This document shows positions 1 through 12,600 of a stretch of DNA of 64,000 bases, in pieces. The stretch is taken from the NCBI RefSeq assembly GCF_032362555.1, contig NC_083522.1:9574501-9638500 (forward strand), read 5' to 3'. Source of the stretch: Amyelois transitella. Its lineage: Eukaryota; Arthropoda; Insecta; Lepidoptera; Pyralidae. The notes under the pieces are model-generated. The model saw only the letters and a list, made by a program, of their open reading frames with translations. It ran no database searches and was not told where the DNA came from. The position numbers and the translations under genes were made by a program. Within the stretch, counting starts at the first letter, position 1, and each line of letters opens with the position of its first letter.

Positions 1-117
1 ATGGAGGAGCTGGCGCGGGTCTGGACGAACAAAGCGAGTGGGGTTAGCTAGTGTGTAAGGGGGGGGATATAGATTGTACGCACGTGTCGCCGCCGCCGCG
101 AAGTCCTTAGCGCTGCA
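1..117. other. GC-rich island, possible exon end of Eps15 or a neighbour
   Basis: The first 117 bases are clearly more GC-rich than the AT-rich 3 kb that follows, which suggests coding sequence cut by the window edge. On the plus strand a frame is open from base 1 to a stop at 49-51. On the minus strand there is an acceptor-like ttgcag at about 118 followed by GC-rich sequence, and this could hold the missing C-terminal exon of Eps15, whose last recognised exon (3632-3742) ends in an intact donor. I cannot choose between the two readings. Confidence 0.25.
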
Positions 118-3100
118 ATGTGGGGGAAGCACAACACTGTGGTTAGCATGTTAGTGATAGGTGAGATGATATGGTCACACAACGCTTTCAATCATTGTAT
201 TTCAATTAAAACAGATATCAATTTTATATTTCGTATAGGCATGATAAGTCGACAAGAAAAACTCAGCCCGAAAGAATATTTGATTGATGATAACACGATA
301 CTGACCATAGCACAAAGTTGTGTGACCATGATATATAGAAGTATTATTGTATTATACAATTAATTATTGTTAATTAAAGAAAAGAAGAGGATATTTATAA
401 ATAAATAAATAAAATGAAATAAATAAAATGTTAATGAATGTAGGGAGAATAAACAAGCGCTGAAATATTGTATCTACTTTTGAAACTACGAAAAAGCATA
501 ATCGTGCAAATAAAGTTTTACATTAATACTAAAAATTTGCTTAATTTTTCACAATATGTTTCGAATTTTGTGTCAATTATATTACACGAACTGTTCAAAA
601 TCGTATGGGGCACTGGCCGCAAAAAGAAAAAGTATATTTTTAATAAAAGAACAATGGTGATCGTCAATTGTTAATTTTCACAACAACGATTTAAGACGCA
701 ATAAGTTAGGATCATTTTTATGTTTTAAGTTTTATATTTTAGTTTTCTCTATTTTTACCAACACACAGTATTTTATTTTTACATCCCGACTTAATTACCT
801 AAACACAAGACGAGAGACAATTTTCATTGACTGACAAGTTAATGAGCATTAGACACACTCACATATTTCTTGATCCTTAGGTTTTAAAACCCCAGATCTA
901 CATATCATTTATCAGCAGTGGGTCAGCATGAAACTTGTTCAACTTCGTGGTATGTTTTTTTTAAATTCAATATTGGATTAGGCATTTGTCTTTCATCTCG
1001 CCTGATGGTAAGTGACGATGAAGACTAAGATCACACATGCCTATCCAAGAGTATATTTTGATGCGCCATTTAATTAAACTTTAGTCGCTTTTTACTACAA
1101 ATACAGAAAACAAATAGGTAAGCAGACAACAAATTAATAATTATATATTTTTGTAAAATACGTTGACTTACATAGTTGTAGGTAATAAAACATATTTAAT
1201 ATTATCAGATAACGTTAAATATTGATACAAAGCTGATAATTTTATTATATGTAACAAAGCCACATACTATAAACTACGGTGAACATGCAATGAATTATGA
1301 CAACAGAGAAACGTGCAAATGAATGTAATTAGAAAAAGCGGTGAAGCTACGGAACATTATCTAAAATAAATGTATGAAGACACACAGCGAACGAGTTGCG
1401 TACAGTGGCCTACAGAGAAACCTGACCCCTCCTCTGGTGATGCTTCCTTTATGAAAAGGTGGTTCATGTTTCTATAAAGTTAACTGTACGTACGAAGGCA
1501 AAGTTATATCCGTTAAACCCGCGACTCACTAAGAACCTCAGTGTATTTTGTACCTCACTGTTGCACTAAACTTAAGTAATTTATTCGACATCAACCAATG
1601 TTGTAAAACTAAAAGATACGACAATTATTAAGTGATAATCGAGATATTATTATTTGAATTTGATGTCGTAAGAAAAATTTTAATTGTAAAAAGAATATTG
1701 TTTTTGTCAAACTAAAAGCAATAATTAAGAACAACATTATGTATATGATGTAGCTGCGCAGAAGTTTTATTATATGGCGCGAAATTATTTGAACGGTTGA
1801 GCCTATCAGAGCGCGCTAATTGAACCCGCGAATTGAACTGTTGAGCGAGATTGCAGGAGACATTTTGTTTTTGGATTTTAATGTATTTGTAATAAGGTCT
1901 TATCTTTCCAAAAAAAAACATCCCTTTATAATTAGTTAAGTGATAAAAGAATAGCATGCAAGCAGAGAAAGTAAAAATTGCAAAATAAAAAAACCTACAA
2001 AATTTAGTTCATCTAATAGGCAAGAAGCACGGACACAATATTGATTGAATGACATATATATATTTTTTTATTCATATCATAAAATTATCTTTACAAACCG
2101 CGTCATAAAAATTCGAAAACTTAAACCGTTGCAATAACATTATTAGTTTATAGAAACATCGCAAACATCAAAAGAGTGCCATTTAAAGCAAAAGCGAGCT
2201 AAGTGTAAAAGTACAATTGTATATAATGTGTAACATCATGTAAATGGCAAAATTCGAACACGCCCATTGGCTAAAATAAAACGCGAACCACCTATTGATA
2301 TGTGACCAAGGAATTGGATGTTTTTTTTAAACAATACCCTCCCTTGATAAATGTACGAAAACTGGAATTAATACGTAACAAACCAATTTTTTTACGTTTG
2401 GACAGAGTGAAACTTGCATTATTGACAACTTGAAAGAAATCACGAATTTGTATGAAATTGCATTAGTGCCATCGCATTACTACTAGGTGGCGCTGATCAA
2501 ATCACATACTAATTCGCGTTTATTTGATCGATGCGTTTGATCGAGTTAAACACGCACTAACCCCCGTGGGGTTTCCAAATATCTATTCGCTATTGTGTAA
2601 GGTATATCCACAAAATCCAGATGTTACACATCGTGTACAAAATAATATTTATAAAAATAATACTGGTATTAAACGCGCACATAACATATTTTTATTTTAG
2701 TCGCTCGATGGCCACGTATCATTGTAACATGATTCGAAGCGTCCGAGATGAAATAAAGGTACGTTACGTGCACGTTTAATACCTGTATTATTTATAATTA
2801 GTATAATGCAAAGCGATAGTTCAAAATGTGCTTTTATCTTAATGAGGTGATCAAACTTTGGCTTCATACATGTTTCTTTCACTGCGACGTTAAATAAAAA
2901 AAAAAAAAACACTATTTTATAAAAACAGCAAGCAATTTCATGCCGACAACGGGAGGGGGCAAATAAACGTGGGTACAATCAAAATAAAGGGGATAAAATA
3001 ATCTGAAATTAAAATATTTTAGCTTATATTTAAAACACTCTTGAGAAATTTGTTCCAAACGTTTATTTTTTTTTAATATAAAAATTGTAATTGGAACAGA

Positions 3101-3473
3101 TTCCTTGTACAAAATAGACTGTCATAAAAGAAAAATATTCTATGTACTAGTTTTATTCAACATATTTAGCATCGTCCTATATTTTATCACAGCTATAAGC
3201 TATACTTCTGATATCTTTTAACATACTATAAAAAAATACAATATGGGGTTCGAACCCACAATTACTACGCCACAATTGTGATTTTTGTGTTATAAATTCA
3301 CATTGTCTTCACTTTCGCTTTATTACCAGCTATTTTTAAAGATAGTGAAAAAGGTAGCTTTTAAAATACCTCAATATAAAATGTTTATCAAGCCTTAGTG
3401 TACAGTCAATCAATTTGAATTTGGAACGTTTCATTTTTGAATTTCAACGTTCATAATGTTTCAGTGTATTCGA
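118..3473. other. AT-rich non-coding stretch, no gene seen
   Basis: No exon-like sequence is visible on either strand. AATAAA-like runs near 400-430 could be polyadenylation signals of a plus-strand gene ending at the window edge. The short stretch 990-1052 (tcgcctgatggtaagtgacg and what follows) resembles a repeat fragment common in Lepidoptera. A palindromic element at 2645-2802 is listed separately. If Eps15 continues left of base 1, all of this is its last intron or introns. Confidence 0.5.
2645..2802. repeat. Palindromic MITE-like element
   Basis: The left arm at about 2646-2684 (containing tactggtattaaacgcgcac) is the near-perfect reverse complement of the right arm at about 2763-2801 (containing gtgcacgtttaatacctgta). 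Pairing continues inward with mismatches, so the whole ~155 bp could fold into one long hairpin. There is no coding content. It resembles a small non-autonomous DNA element, but no target-site duplication was clear. Confidence 0.6.
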
Positions 3474-3530
3474 GACTGTTGGCCCCGTCTACTCTGTAAG
3501 GGATACCGACATAATTATATGTATGTATAG
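3474..3530 (+). repeat. Rep-A 3' end fragment
   Basis: This matches the last ~55 bases of the SINE-like family called Rep-A here (gactgttggc...gtctac...aaggga...attatatgtatgtat). Only the 3' end is present, as expected for a 5'-truncated retrocopy. It lies about 100 bp beyond the donor of Eps15 exon 17. Confidence 0.6.
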
Positions 3531-3631
3531 TTATCATTGTTAGTGAATAGGCCCACAAATCGGAACCGAAGAAATAGAGTAGATAATGTGTATATGTAAG
3601 TGTGTGTATCTGTGTGCGCACGCGCACGTAC

Positions 3632-6600
3632 CTTGTGCGCGGCGGGGCGCGGCGGCGCGGGGCGCGGCGGCGGCTGCTTGGGCTTAGCGGCGGGCCGCGC
3701 GGGCGCGTGCAGCACCGCGAACGGGTCGCTCTCCCACGCGGCCTGACAAACCAATTCTACATTCAGATGTGGAACACTCAATGGGGTATACGTCGTATGG
3801 TTCTCAATAGAGAATTTAGAGAAAGGAATGAAAGTGAACGCAAGTAAAACTAAAACACTGGTTTTGAAATTGAGAAAAGAAATGACAGCATGTAATATTT
3901 TGATTGAAGGAGAAAAAGTTGAGCAAGTGAAAGAGTTTGTATATCTAGGATCAAAGTTTACATCAGATGGCAAGTGTGATAGTGATATTGAAAGGAGAGT
4001 GAACGCGGGGAACATGGTGAATGGAGCTATGAGCAGTCAGAAACTATCCAAAAAGGCTCGACTGGCTGTGCATAGGGGCGTGTTGGTCCCGACATTAATG
4101 TATGGGAGTGAAAGTTAGGTATGGCAAAAGAAGCACGAAAGCAGAATAAATGCAGTAGAAATGAGAGCGTTAAGGAGTATAATGGGTGTGAAATTGAGTG
4201 ACCGGATAAAAAACAGCGTGATAAGGGAATGTTGTGATGTGAAAGAAGATGTAGTTACAGGAATAAAAAAGGGTATGTTAAGATGGTTCGGTCATGTGGA
4301 TAGGATGAATGAAAGCAGGTTGACTAAGCAGGTATACAAGGAGAGTGTGGAGGGAAAGGTCGATATTTGATTTGAGGTTAGACCAAGAAAATCAATTGTT
4401 TAATTGAACTATTGACAAATGTGTCTTTTGAACTCACGAGTTTACTTAAAAATGCCTAAAAGATCTTGGAAAAGAACGCTGTTAAACAATCTAACTTCAC
4501 GAAGCCGCGACTCGTCTCAAGAACACCTTAGAGAAAATCGTCTTAAAATACAAACAGGTCAGGTTTCGCAAACTTCGTGCATAGAGAACTCATTTCTAGA
4601 AAACCTTCATGAAAATAATCACATTTCCGCTTGTCCCACAGGTGTTTCTCAAACTTCACACAGTGATGAATCATTTCATAAAAACCATTATAAAAATAAT
4701 CCAGTTTCCGCTCGTCCCACACGTGCTGCTAAAGTAAGATGTTTGCAAAACTTGACTAATATTAAAACACGCTCTACCAAAAACAAAAAACCGAGCAAAG
4801 CTCGGGCAACCAGGTACTGTATATAATTATATAGGTATGTATAAAACCTGCGATTTGGTCCACGCATTCATATCAGTCAATCAGTTTGTCAGTGTCCTAA
4901 TTTTGTAAATAATGAAAAAAAAACTCACATCGTTGCTAGGTTTATTGTCTGTAGAAGCGAAAGCGTCGCCCGCGAACGGATCCGCGTTCGACGCGAATGG
5001 ATCCGAACTGAAGCCGTCCTGAAAACATACCGTAATACATACATACATATGGTCACATCTGTATCCCTTGTGAGGTAGACAAAGCCAACAGTCTTGAAGT
5101 GACTGATCGGCCACGTTCAGCTATTTGGCTTAATGATAGAATTGAGATTCCAATAGTGACAGGTTGCGAGCCCATCGCCTAAATCCCAAGACGCTATCAG
5201 CCAATAACAGCAAACAGTCTAAAGCGCGCCAGCAAAGATTTCACGGATTGGAGCATAAATACAAACTCTGACATCACATCAGCCTACAGAAAAATCTTCA
5301 CTTCCGAATCATCGCACCCGCTACATACTCCTACTAACATTTATAAAAGCGGGAGTTTGCAAGAATGTGTGAATATATGGATGTGTAGATAATAGATTTA
5401 CATAATACCTGAGCGGGTTTATTCCCGGACGGCGCGAAGGGATCATTGGGAGTGATCGCTGTGGAGAAGGCGGATTCTTTGAACGGATCCGCGCCGAACG
5501 AAGATCCGTTCATTGACGCGAAGCCGTTGTTAGTGGATTCTGGCTCCTCCTGAAAATATCCATTTTTATAATTATAAATGTGAAAGTGTGATTGTCTGTC
5601 CTTCTGGGGCCTGAAACGTTGTAAGTCATACAAGCCCGTCAGATGAAAATATAATTAACTGCCCCGGCGAGGTGCGCGGCGCTGAACTGCGGCTGCAGCG
5701 CGAGCTACAGCCAGGAGACAGCAGGGGAGAGCACTGACCAAGGCGTCGCTGGGCGTGGCGCCGCGCACGGCCCGCGCGAGGTGCGCGGCGCTGAACTGCG
5801 GCTGCAGCGCGAGCTACAGCCAGGAGACAGCAGGGGAGAGCACTGACCAAGGCGTCGCTGGGCGTGGCGCCGCGCACGGCCCGCGCGAGGTGCGCGGCGC
5901 TGAACTGCGGCTGCAGCGCGAGCTACAGCCAGGAGACAGCAGGGGAGAGCACTGACCAAGGCGTCGCTGGGCGTGGCGCCGCGCACGGCCCGCGCGAGGT
6001 GCGCGGCGCTGAACTGCGGCTGCAGCGCGAGCTACAGCCAGGAGACAGCAGGGGAGAGCACTGACCAAGGCGTCGCTGGGCGTGGCGCCGCGCACGGCCC
6101 GCGCGAGGTGCGCGGCGCTGAACTGCGGCTGCAGCGCGAGCTACAGCCAGGAGACAGCAGGGGAGAGCACTGACCAAGGCGTCGCTGGGCGTGGCGCCGC
6201 GCACGGCCCGCGCGAGGTGCGCGGCGCTGAACTGCGGCTGCAGCGCGAGCTACAGCCAGGAGACAGCAGGGGAGAGCACTGACCAAGGCGTCGCTGGGCG
6301 TGGCGCCGCGCACGGCCCGCGCGAGGTGCGCGGCGCTGAACTGCGGCTGCAGCGCGAGCTACAGCCAGGAGACAGCAGGGGAGAGCACTGACCAAGGCGT
6401 CGCTGGGCGTGGCGCCGCGCACGGCCCGCGCGAGGTGCGCGGCGCTGAACTGCGGCTGCAGCGCGAGCTACAGCCAGGAGACAGCAGGGGAGAGCACTGA
6501 CCAAGGCGTCGCTGGGCGTGGCGCCGCGCACGGCCCGCGCGAGGTGCGCGGCGCTGAACTGCGGCTGCAGCGCGAGCTACAGCCAGGAGACAGCAGGGGA

Positions 6601-9600
6601 GAGCACTGACCAAGGCGTCGCTGGGCGTGGCGCCGCGCACGGCCCGCGCGAGGTGCGCGGCGCTGAACTGCGGCTGCAGCGCGAGCTACAGCCAGGAGAC
6701 AGCAGGGGAGAGCACTGACCAAGGCGTCGCTGGGCGTGGCGCCGCGCACGGCCCGCGCGAGGTGCGCGGCGCTGAACTGCGGCTGCAGCGCGAGCTACAG
6801 CCAGGAGACAGCAGGGGAGAGCACTGACCAAGGCGTCGCTGGGCGTGGCGCCGCGCACGGCCCGCGCGAGGTGCGCGGCGCTGAACTGCGGCTGCAGCGC
6901 GAGCTGCGCGGGCGAGGGCGCGCCGCTGCTCAGCGCCGCCACGGCCTGCGAGATCTCGCGGTGCTGCTCTTCCAGGTGACTGATTTTTATGTTCGCCTGA
7001 AAAGGACATACACACATACATATAATCGCGTCTGGCAGACAGAACCAACAATCTCGATCAAGCTAGGTCACGTTCAGCTGTTTAACTTTATGGCACTTAG
7101 CGGCAAGGAAATGAAAAGAAAAATTACGATAAATTCAGTACCCACAGATCAAGCAACATACATACATAAAATCGCCTCTTTCCCGGAGGGGTAGGCAAAG
7201 ACTACATCTTCCCACTTGCCACGATCTCTGCATACTTCCTTCGCCTTCCTTCCTTCATCCACATACATAACTCTTCATGCAAGGTCGGCGGTTTCGGGTA
7301 CTCTTGACCTGACCCTTTGCCAGGACGTCCTTAATTTGATCAAGATACGTTCATCTAGCCACTCCGACCTTTCCCTCCACACTCTCCTTGTATATTTGCT
7401 TAGTCAACCTGCTTTCATTCATCCTCTCCACATGATAAAACCATCTTAACATACCCTTTTATTCCTGTAACTACATCTTCCTTTACATAACAACATTCCC
7501 TTGTCACGCTGATCCTTATCCGGTCACTCAGTTTCACGCCGATCATACTCCATAACGCTCCCATTTTTACCGCATTTATTCTGCTATCGTGCTTCTTTTG
7601 CCACACCTACCTTTCTCTCACATACATTAATGTTGGGACCAACACGACACTATGCACAGCCACGCGAGCCTTTTTACACAGTTTTTGACTGCTCATTAAG
7701 TCATGCAAAGCTCCATTCACCATGTTCCCCGCGTTCACTCTCCTTTCAATATCACTATCACACTTGCCATCTGATATAAACTTTGATCCTAGATATACAA
7801 ACTCTTTCACTTGTTTAACTTTTTCTTCTCCAATCAAAATATTACATGCTGTCATTTCCTTCGCCATTTCAAAAACCAATGTTTTAGTTTTACTTACGTT
7901 CACTTTCATTCCTTTCTTACTCAAAGCTTCATACATACAGTTAACCATCTTCTGTAACTTTTCGGCTAACGACACTAGTATAACCTGACTGACGGCACAG
8001 AGCAGACGTTTGACGAATAACTCATTCATCCATCCACTTTCAGACTCTTTCAAATCTGTCAAACAACTATCCATAAATAGGTTGAACAGCCACGGTGACG
8101 CAACACATGCTTGGCTAACACCTTTCTCAATCTTAAACCACTCAGTGTGCGCTCCGTTTAACCTGACACAAGCACTCGAATCCTCATATAAAGATATCAG
8201 TGCTCATAGAAAGTGCTGACCCCAATTCATTCCTCTCTACTCTGTCATAGGCCTTTTTATGGTCCACTAATGAGCAAGACTTTTTGGCTCTTGGACAAAA
8301 ACTTTTCGGCTATGCATCGCAGTGAAAAGATTTGATCCGTGCATCCCATTGCCTTTCGAATTGTTGCATTACAGATAATATTGAACTTGAACATTGAATC
8401 AGTAGCGGAAAGAATACTAATGAATTAATCTGAAGAAACATACTTACCTAATAGAAAAAAAAATTACAAAGGGGGAGTTCTTTTGCGGTAGCAAAAAGTT
8501 ACCTACAGAATGTACCAGTAAATAATATTGTTGCACGTAGAACACGTAGTGCACACTCAGCGAGGTCACCCCACTTGTTACGATGTACCTTAGTATATTA
8601 CTTAGTATTTGACGGCCTCCGTGGCGCAGCGGTAGTACGCTTGTCTGTGACACCGGAGGTCCCGAGTTCGAATCCCGGCCAGGGCATGATGAGAAAAGAA
8701 CTTTTTTCTGATTGGCCTGGGTCTTGGATGTTTATCTATATAAGTATTTATTATAAAATATAGTATCGTTGAGTTAGTATCTCGTAACACATGTCTCGAA
8801 CTTACCTCGAGGCTAACTCGATCTGTGTAATTTGTCCTGTATATATTTATTTATTTATACTCGTATAAGCTGTTGGTTAATCTTAATAATTCATGCATTA
8901 AATAATTCTCATATTATTAACTGGACTTTGTGGTTTAATTCACCATCGCCAAAGTATTGTTCATAGTCTATACAGGGTGACTTATAATTCAACTGCATAA
9001 ATTTAACTGGTAAGTGTACTCATCTAAAGGATATTTAAAAACGTTTAAAAAAAAATATCGGTTCATATTTCAGAAAGTACAAAAAAAAAAGTATCAAAAT
9101 CCACGATCCTAAATACTTCATATCACCCCGGCCGGCGGAAAAGCAACGCATAAGATTCAGAGGTCAACGACACAATTCATTGAGCTGAGCGATCTCGACA
9201 ACTCTGTACTTTACTTGATCTTGATACTAGAAAAATAATTTATTTTTCAGACATTTATTTACATGTTTAGTTTTAATTTCTTTTTGTAGTATTGGTCTTT
9301 AATAAAGCGTATGACGTAGATTTTGAGGGTTCTTTAAATGTGAAAATGATGACGTTTAATTTAAATAAAAATAGGCTCAAACGGCTCAGAAGCATGGGTA
9401 GAGTCTATGTTTAAAAGGATGCAGTTGTTTTAAATGTCACCCTGTATATGTTTCACCTTCTCTTCCTGTCAATATATCTAATATAGCTACATACCTGACT
9501 GACAGCCAGCACAGATCGCCTCAGCATAGCGGTGAGCGAGTCGCACTCCCTCTCCGCGTCGGCCACCTGCTGCTGCAGCTCCTTCTCCCTCTCCCGCAGC

Positions 9601-12600
9601 GAGTTGGCGGCCTGCCTCCTCGCCGCCACCTCCGCTTCCGTTTCCGCCGCGGCCGCCTCTTGGGCGGACACTTGCGAGCGGAGTTTGTCCACCTGATTGG
9701 TGAAAACGGGTGATGTTTTATTCATCGGTGCCGTGTGGTTCCCGGCACCAATGGAAAAAAGAATAGGAGCATTCCATCTCTTCCCCATGGACATCGTAAA
9801 AGACGACTAAATAGGCTTATAAATTTGGGATTCCTCTTTTAGGCGATGAGCTAACAACCTGTCACTACTTGAATCTCAATTCTATCATAAAACTGAACTG
9901 AACGTGGCCTATTGGGTTTCTTATAGACTGCTGGCTCTGTCTACCCCGCAAAGGTTATACATACATAAAATCACGCCTCTTTCCCGGAGGGGTAGGTAGA
10001 GACTACCTCTTTCCACTTGCCACGATCTTTGCATACTTCCTTCGCTTCATCCACATTCATAACTCTCTTCATGCAAGCTCGGCGGTTTCGGGTACTTTTG
10101 ACCAAAGGATATAGACGTGATTATATCTATGTATGTATATTTTAATGGCGTATCGCGTGCGTAGTACGCAATATAAGTCAGATCAACCCCCGTATGGGAG
10201 CTGATGATATTGACGTGACCATATGTATGTAAGTAATCTATTGTAGGTTTACCTGTGTTTTTAAGTCATTTAATCTCTTTTGTGCTTCGCCTTTTTGGTT
10301 TTCTAACTGTTTTAATGTCGCCGTCAACGTGTCCAGTTCGCTCTGAAATAAAAAAAAAGATATTATAATAATTCCAAAATGCAATAAAAATATTAAATTA
10401 TAATTTTAAGACTTATCAAAGTTATACCATTAAATTCTCAAATCATGACGTTATTGAAAAAAAAGTGCAGTTTGTTACCGCTTCTTCTGCACTGACGACT
10501 AAGAACACCTAGAAGCGCTCAAATTTCTGAACGTAACTTATTCAAAGTGTTCTTAAAGGAGTCATTTGCAACTTATGACTTCCACCTCCCGCACTATCTC
10601 TTCCATCTCCAGATTCTGTGAGGTCCCAGGTTCAGTGCCGGTTCAGAACCTCACCTGCAGACTGTCAGCCTCCCGTCAGCCTCCAGGGCGAGTCTCTGGG
10701 CAAAGCGAAGCTTCCTGATATCTTCTGTTCCTAAGGTCCCAGGGTCAGTGCCGGTTCAGAACCTCACCTGCAGACTATCAGCCTCTCCCGAGTTGACGGC
10801 GACCTCCCTCTGCTTGGCGGCCACGTCGGCCTCCAGGGCGAGTCTCTCTGGCCAAAGCGAAGCTTCCTGGTATCTTCTGTTTCTAAGGTCCCAGGGTCAG
10901 TGCCGGTTCAGAACCTCACCTGCAGACTGTCAGCCTCCCGTCAGCCTCCAGACGAGTCTCTCTGGCCAAAGCGAAGCTTCCTGATATCTTCTGTTCCCAA
11001 GGTCCCAGGGTCAGTGCCGGTTCAGAACCTCACCTGCAGACTGTCAGCCTCCCGTCAGCCTCCAGACGAGTCTCTCTGGCCAAAGCGAAGCTTCCTGATA
11101 TCTTCTGTTCTCAAGGTCCCAGGTTCAGTGCCGGTTCAGAACCTCACCTGCAGACTATCAGCCTCTCCCGAGTTGACGGCGACCTCCCTCTGCTTGGCGG
11201 CCACGTCGGCCTCCAGGGCGAGTCTCTCTCTGGCCAGGGCGTCCACCTCCCGGGCGATAGCTTCTAGTTCAGGAGTGGGCTGGGGGCCCAGGTTCAGCGC
11301 CGGCTCGGTCGATTGCTGTGAACAAGAATCAAGGTAATTCAATATTGAATGGCTAAATGATGGAATTTATTTTCAGACTAGCTTGTGCTTCCCGGCACCA
11401 TTAGAAAAAAGAATGAGACCACTCCATCTCTTTCCCATGGATGTCGTAAAAAGCGACTAAGGGATAGGCTTATATACTTGGGATTACTGTTTTAGGCGAT
11501 GGGCTAGGAACCTGTCACTATTTGAATCTCAATTCTATCATTAAGCCAAACAGCTGAACAAGGCCTTTCGGTCTTTTGTTGACTGTTGGCTCTGTCTACC
11601 CGACGGGAGATATAGACGTGATTATATTCTATGTTAAGTTTACTCGTAACTATTGTTAACGTAATTGTAACGTAAACAATGCAATTTGAATTGTTTCGCC
11701 AAGGATTTTTCTTAATATAATTAGAAATATAAATATATACGGGACAAATTACACATATTAAGTTAGACTCGAAGTAAGTTCGAGACTTGTGTTAAGTGAT
11801 ACTAACTCAACGAAATATATCTTAAACTCACATTAAGCAACATCGTATCAAAAATAAAAATAAATTTACAATAAAAAACAATGTAGCACTTTCCACAGAG
11901 AACAAATTTAACTGAACATATATATTTACATTTTTTTACACTTCAAGTTTATTTTTAAAGTATTTATATGCGTCGACGCATTATTTCATGGGCAATTAGT
12001 CACGCCTTTGTTTATAAATAGCGACGGCGGCTTATCTACTCTATTTGCATATTTTCCGATGTTTTCACTACACTTTTATACTTTACGACTAAGATATAAT
12101 ACTTTACAAGTAAAAAATAATTTTACGCGGCGATATTTTAAGATACAATTTATTACATGCATACATAGGTAAATCACGCCTCTTTCCAGCAGGGGTAGAC
12201 AGACACCACATGTTTCCACTTGCCACGATCTCTGCATACTTATTTCACTTCATCCACATTCATAACTCTCTTCATGTAAGCTCGTCGGTTTCGGATGGAA
12301 AGATGTGGTCTCTGCCTACCCCTCCGGGAAAGGGGCGTGATTTATGTATGTATGTAGTCAAACTCAAAAAAGGTGGTCCTTAGTTTGACCTGGCCTGACC
12401 TTAGTTTAGTCATATGTATGTGTATGCATGTAATGTATGTATATATGTATGTATGTGATAAATGTACATACATACATACATACATACATAAAATCACGCC
12501 TCTTTCCCGGAGGGGTAGGCAGAGACTACCTCTTTCCACTTGCCACGATCTCTGCATACTTCTTTCGCTTCGTCCACATTCATAACTCTCTTCATACAAG

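Noticed and set aside
3240-3290. ggttcgaaccc resembling a tRNA T-loop
   Set aside because: No cloverleaf can be drawn around it on either strand. At best it is a worn SINE head.
6795-6828. 34-nt segment between cassette splice sites as a real intron
   Set aside because: It has both a gt start and a tag end, but it is shorter than introns generally spliced in insects. Retained only as one option in the array finding, not annotated as an intron.
5705-7194. Repeated ~93-residue minus-strand and ~66-residue plus-strand open frames every 109 bp
   Set aside because: They are shadows of the GC-rich minisatellite. Frames stay open because of base composition, and they recur identically with the repeat period. 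Only the 25-codon cassettes match the Eps15 frame.
8611-8700. Possible tRNA gene
   Set aside because: A and B boxes are present, but the acceptor stem does not close and the same unit occurs elsewhere with a long unrelated body. It is the head of a SINE.
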